From positions 1 to 64,000 of the forward strand of contig JAGBCA010000029.1 of NCBI GenBank assembly GCA_017938205.1: DNA of 64,000 nucleotides. The letters are read 5' to 3'. Position numbers and translations under genes: made by a program. The notes below the pieces were generated by a model, which was given only the letters and a program-made list of their open reading frames with translations, did no database searches and was not told the DNA's origin. Positions 60,830-64,000 of this stretch are shown here, piece after piece. This DNA comes from Clostridia bacterium (GTDB lineage: Bacteria; Bacillota; Clostridia; Oscillospirales; CAG-272). The first letter of the stretch is position 1, and each line of letters opens with the position of its first letter.

Positions 60830-62815
60830 TTATTTCGCGTTGTGAATGACAACGCTGTCAAGGATATGCTTTCCTTCAAATTTTTCAAAAATTTCGGTTT
60901 CCACACGGGCAACGGGCTTCTTCGTGGGGATCACGAAGCGGTAATAGCGCTTATCATCCTTATCGAGAAAGTCGCAGGTGAAGATGGTTTCGCGAGAAGA
61001 GTTAAGAATCTTCGGCTGACCGTCCTCCTCAAATTGAAGCTTACCGCCGTCCTCGGTGATCTGTCCTGCTGGGCCGACGTTTTCGCCCCAAAGGATCTCT
61101 ACCTTCTCCTCGGTTCCATCTTCATAGTGCAGATGGAAATAGCCCATACGGAACATATCGTCCATCAAAAACTGGCCACAACCAAAATAGCCGTGCGGAA
61201 TTTCAAGCTCCGTGGTGTGAAGGATGTCCACGTATGAGCCTGCAAGCGCATCGCGGAAGCGGTAGTCAAAGACGGAGGCGGCAGTATATTTGATTTCCGT
61301 ACCCTTGTTCTTTTCGTCATAATCGCGGCTCCACGCCATGCGGGATGCGTATACAACGTCACCGAGGCGGTTTCCTCTTTGCATCTGCTTGAAGTCGGAT
61401 GCGCCCCAGCTGGATACGCCGAAGCCCTTTGCGCCCGAGGCAACTCTGCCCTTCCAGTTATTGAAGCCAACACCCGAGAAGTTACCGTATACAAGAGGAA
61501 GTCCGTTGTAATGGTAATCCATATCACCGAGCTCATAATAGCTATAATACCAGTTCATACAGATGACGTCCTTTGGGATCATTGAGATCGCGGGATAGGT
61601 CTGCTCGACCGTCTGATACACCGTTCCCTCGGGAAGAAGCGGAACGTCATAAGGATGAACGGAATGACGCGTAAGCACCTCGAGCTTTTTGCCCTTGAAG
61701 GTGACGAATTTGCCGCTTCCGGTGTATCTCGTCGTATAGCGCGCACCACCTGCGGGCGACCATGCTTTGTTGTAGCTGTTGAGGAGCTTTTCCGACCACA
61801 TCATCGTGCGGACACCGCGCTCGGCAAGATAATCGTGAAGCTTGGTTACGTCATCTGCATAGATCTTTGCGGCAGGCTTGCCCTTGCATTTATCGCAAAT
61901 GCCGTAAACGTAGGTCTCATCGTGACCGATATGCAAAACCTTAGGCTGAAATACTTCGATAATTTCATCAAAGAGATCAAAGGTGATCTCATAGGATTTC
62001 GGATTCGAGGGGCAGTAGGTATCGGGATAGGGATCGTTCGGCCGCTCGGCAAAATCTGTTCTGCCCGCCATCAGATAATCCGCGTGAGAAAGACAGGGCT
62101 CCTCGGGGATCGGCTCAAGTCCGTGCGCGCGGCAATACTCACATATCTCACGAACGAGCTTTTGTGAAAGCACCTTTCCTCCGCCGCATTCGATATGTAC
62201 GGAATTCTTACCCCAGGGCTGGGTCAGCTGCACGTCGTCGGTCTTTCCGCTGTATTCGTTAAATTCCTTGCAGACATCGATCCAATACGCATTGATCTCG
62301 GGATGCTTTTTATACTCCATTGCACCGCCGACCTCGAGGACGATGGCATTATAGCCGTAATGCATAAACATATCGACCATATAATAGAACTCATCGAGTT
62401 TTTCCTCGGCAGGCAGATACATTTTAACCGCACGGAACTGTACGCAAGGCACATTGTAGATATATCCTTCTTTGATACCGTCTTTGTAATGTGTCCAAAC
62501 CGTACAAGCACCGTAGAGGTAGCCGCGCTCGTAATTCGAATAGACGGTGACCGCATCGGCCGTTACCTCAAGGAGATAAGCGTCTTCTTTATCTTCGAAA
62601 ACGTTACCGAAGGTCTTCTCTATCTTTTCCTTTTCCATGTCGGTCATAGGTCGGAAACGAATGGAGGCGATGGCATCCTTCTTCTCACCCTTACAAAGCG
62701 GAGAGAGCTTTTTCAGAATGATTTCGTTTTCTGTTTCGATTTTCGTGCTTGCGCCAAAAAGGCGCACCTCGCCGTTCAAAGCGGCATAGGTATCCTTGAA
62801 ATTCTCGTGAAACAT
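60830..62815 (-). CDS. GH20-like family protein
   Basis: About 661 residues, no signal peptide. After an N-terminal alpha/beta domain (GH20b-like, about 1-125) is a TIM barrel with VLHIGHDETY (D299, E300), the catalytic Asp-Glu pair of GH20 beta-N-acetylhexosaminidases, though the usual HxGGDE reads HIGHDE. A C-terminal beta region (about 545-655) follows. Expected cleavage of terminal GlcNAc/GalNAc is inferred only. ATG 62815 follows GAAGGAG. It lies 13 bases after mutS2. Confidence 0.75.
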   Translation of the reverse strand: MFHENFKDTYAALNGEVRLFGASTKIETENEIILKKLSPLCKGEKKDAIASIRFRPMTDMEKEKIEKTFGNVFEDKEDAYLLEVTADAVTVYSNYERGYLYGACTVWTHYKDGIKEGYIYNVPCVQFRAVKMYLPAEEKLDEFYYMVDMFMHYGYNAIVLEVGGAMEYKKHPEINAYWIDVCKEFNEYSGKTDDVQLTQPWGKNSVHIECGGGKVLSQKLVREICEYCRAHGLEPIPEEPCLSHADYLMAGRTDFAERPNDPYPDTYCPSNPKSYEITFDLFDEIIEVFQPKVLHIGHDETYVYGICDKCKGKPAAKIYADDVTKLHDYLAERGVRTMMWSEKLLNSYNKAWSPAGGARYTTRYTGSGKFVTFKGKKLEVLTRHSVHPYDVPLLPEGTVYQTVEQTYPAISMIPKDVICMNWYYSYYELGDMDYHYNGLPLVYGNFSGVGFNNWKGRVASGAKGFGVSSWGASDFKQMQRGNRLGDVVYASRMAWSRDYDEKNKGTEIKYTAASVFDYRFRDALAGSYVDILHTTELEIPHGYFGCGQFLMDDMFRMGYFHLHYEDGTEEKVEILWGENVGPAGQITEDGGKLQFEEDGQPKILNSSRETIFTCDFLDKDDKRYYRFVIPTKKPVARVETEIFEKFEGKHILDSVVIHNAK

Positions 62816-62828
62816 AGAAAGTTCTCCT

Positions 62829-64000
62829 TCATTGTTTAAATTCAATTATCGTAACACCTGCATCCCCCTCGCCCCATTCACCGTGACGGTAGGATTTGAT
62901 GCGGCGGTCGGTTTTGAAATACCGCCAAAGGGCGGCACGCAAGGCACCCGTTCCCTTTCCGTGAATGATACGGACGGTGGGAATGTTTGCCAGAACGGCA
63001 TCATCGAGATATTTATCGATCACAAACCAGGCATCGTCACCGATCATACCGCGCACATCGATCTCGGGACGGAAGGTGGAAACGATGGATTTCTTCACCT
63101 TTCCCTCGCTCGGCTTCTTCGGTGCTTCAGCCTTTTTGCGGAAGGCCTGCTTGCCATCGAGAAGCCTAAGTCCCTTCTCGTCCACCTTGGTTTTTAGAAT
63201 ACCTGAGGTAACGGCATACATTCCGTGCTTATCGGCAAGCGCGGTGACAACACCCTCCTTACCGAGGCTGACAAGATATACCTTATCCCCCACGACGAGC
63301 GGTCGCGGCAGAACGTACTCCTCATCCAGCGACACCTCGCTGACCGAAAGCCCCTCGAAGAGCGACTCGGTTTCGCGCAGGCGGGAGCGGATCTCTTCCT
63401 TGGCGGATTGCATCATACGGTTGCGCGCTTCCTTATCCTCCTGCTTTTTGAGATCCTCAAGCTGACGGAAGATAAATTCGCTGGAGGCACGCGCACTGTC
63501 AAGGATCTGCCTTGCTTTAAGTGCTTGTTTTTCAATTTCGTCCTCAGTTTTCTTCACCTTGGCATTCAACTCACGCTCAGCACGCTCCTTAAAGCTTTCG
63601 TATTCCGTGCGCAGACGCTCGTGCTCTGTTTTTGCTTTTTCCATTTCTGCACGCTCGGCATCGAGGCGCGAAATGACCTGCTCAAACTGCTTATCCTCTT
63701 TTTCGATCAAGCGACCTGCGCGATCTATAATTTGCGGATCAAGACCGAGCTTTTCGGAGATCGCAAAGGCGTTCGATTTACCCGGTGTACCGACGATAAG
63801 GCGGTAGGTTGGGCGAAGTGTTTCCAGATCAAATTCGCAGGATGCATTCTGTACGCGCTCGGTTTCAAGGGCGTAGGCCTTCAGCTCCGCATAGTGTGTG
63901 GTTGCGGCGGTAACGGCGCCAAGCGCTTTCGTATGCTCGAGGATGGCTACGGCAAGCGCTGCGCCCTCGATGGGATCCGTTCCCGATCCAAGCTCATCAA
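62829..64000 (-). CDS. mutS2: endonuclease MutS2, C-terminal part (start lies outside the window)
   Basis: The open frame runs unbroken to the right edge, so only about 390 C-terminal residues are seen. They begin within the ABC-type ATPase (DELGSGTDPIEGAALAVAILE, THYAELKAYA), pass through a long coiled coil rich in Glu/Lys/Arg, a KOW-like segment (VVGDKVYLVSLGKEGVVTAL) and the C-terminal Smr nuclease domain (IDVRGMIGDDAW...VRIIHGKGTGALR). MutS2 acts on recombination intermediates and stalled ribosomes. GH20-like gene follows. Confidence 0.95.
   Translation of the reverse strand, partial: DELGSGTDPIEGAALAVAILEHTKALGAVTAATTHYAELKAYALETERVQNASCEFDLETLRPTYRLIVGTPGKSNAFAISEKLGLDPQIIDRAGRLIEKEDKQFEQVISRLDAERAEMEKAKTEHERLRTEYESFKERAERELNAKVKKTEDEIEKQALKARQILDSARASSEFIFRQLEDLKKQEDKEARNRMMQSAKEEIRSRLRETESLFEGLSVSEVSLDEEYVLPRPLVVGDKVYLVSLGKEGVVTALADKHGMYAVTSGILKTKVDEKGLRLLDGKQAFRKKAEAPKKPSEGKVKKSIVSTFRPEIDVRGMIGDDAWFVIDKYLDDAVLANIPTVRIIHGKGTGALRAALWRYFKTDRRIKSYRHGEWGEGDAGVTIIEFKQ

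Overview
The window reads as chromosomal DNA of a spore-forming, gut-type member of the Clostridia (Bacillota), probably an uncultured lineage. The evidence is the gene content and order: nusB, xseA-xseB-tlyA-nadK-argR-recN, whiA and murB beside dnaE, ylxM-ffh-rpsP-khpA, rplU-prp-rpmA with a cleavable L27 extension, rpsF-ssb-rpsR, and a SleC-like spore-cortex locus. Housekeeping promoters are canonical sigma-A type, nearly all with 17-base spacers, and many terminators are strong hairpins. Codon use looks even after position 3500; the first 3.5 kb looks like accessory DNA. Species cannot be named from sequence alone.

Layout. 1-3400: small membrane and zinc-ribbon proteins, an unknown 249-residue protein, a lipoprotein, and a broken copy of a zinc-ribbon gene. 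3500-7150 (minus): rpsU, folD, lgt, an Rrf2 regulator and a long PRPP synthetase. 7300-12180 (plus): a split SleC-type spore-cortex locus followed by a ClpC ATPase. 12220-28150 (minus): mrp, clpE and cvpA from one promoter, and a long operon from nusB to dnaE covering transcription, DNA repair, NAD phosphorylation, arginine regulation and cell wall. 28320-29490 (plus): two integral membrane proteins.

29550-41230 is a carbohydrate-use region: a PHP/discoidin-like protein, two AraC regulators, two DUF4838 proteins, a GH42-like enzyme, NanE, and a BadF-type sugar kinase. None of these enzymes has a visible signal peptide, so they probably act on imported oligosaccharides. 41300-45700 holds rpsT, the ylxM-ffh-rpsP-khpA operon and glpK. 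45760-47440: a lone NodB-like protein, a hairpin-rich non-coding element flanked by a partial copy of the tRNA-His 3' end, and tRNA-His and tRNA-Arg. 47550-48860: rpsF-ssb-rpsR with a structured leader. 48910-51900: a glutaminase-A/DUF4965 protein with a divergent AraC regulator.

51900-64000 is all on the minus strand: ABC-F ATPase, HAD phosphatase, galE, the rplU-prp-rpmA operon, a CD1247-like zinc protein, efp, an Xaa-Pro peptidase, an endonuclease IV-like protein, a YqeG phosphatase, a membrane protein, a GH20-like enzyme and the 3' part of mutS2, which runs off the right end.

No CRISPR array, intact insertion sequence, prophage or recognisable defence system is visible. The most unusual items are the split SleC locus, the intracellular DUF4838/GH42/NanE/kinase locus, and the element beside tRNA-His.
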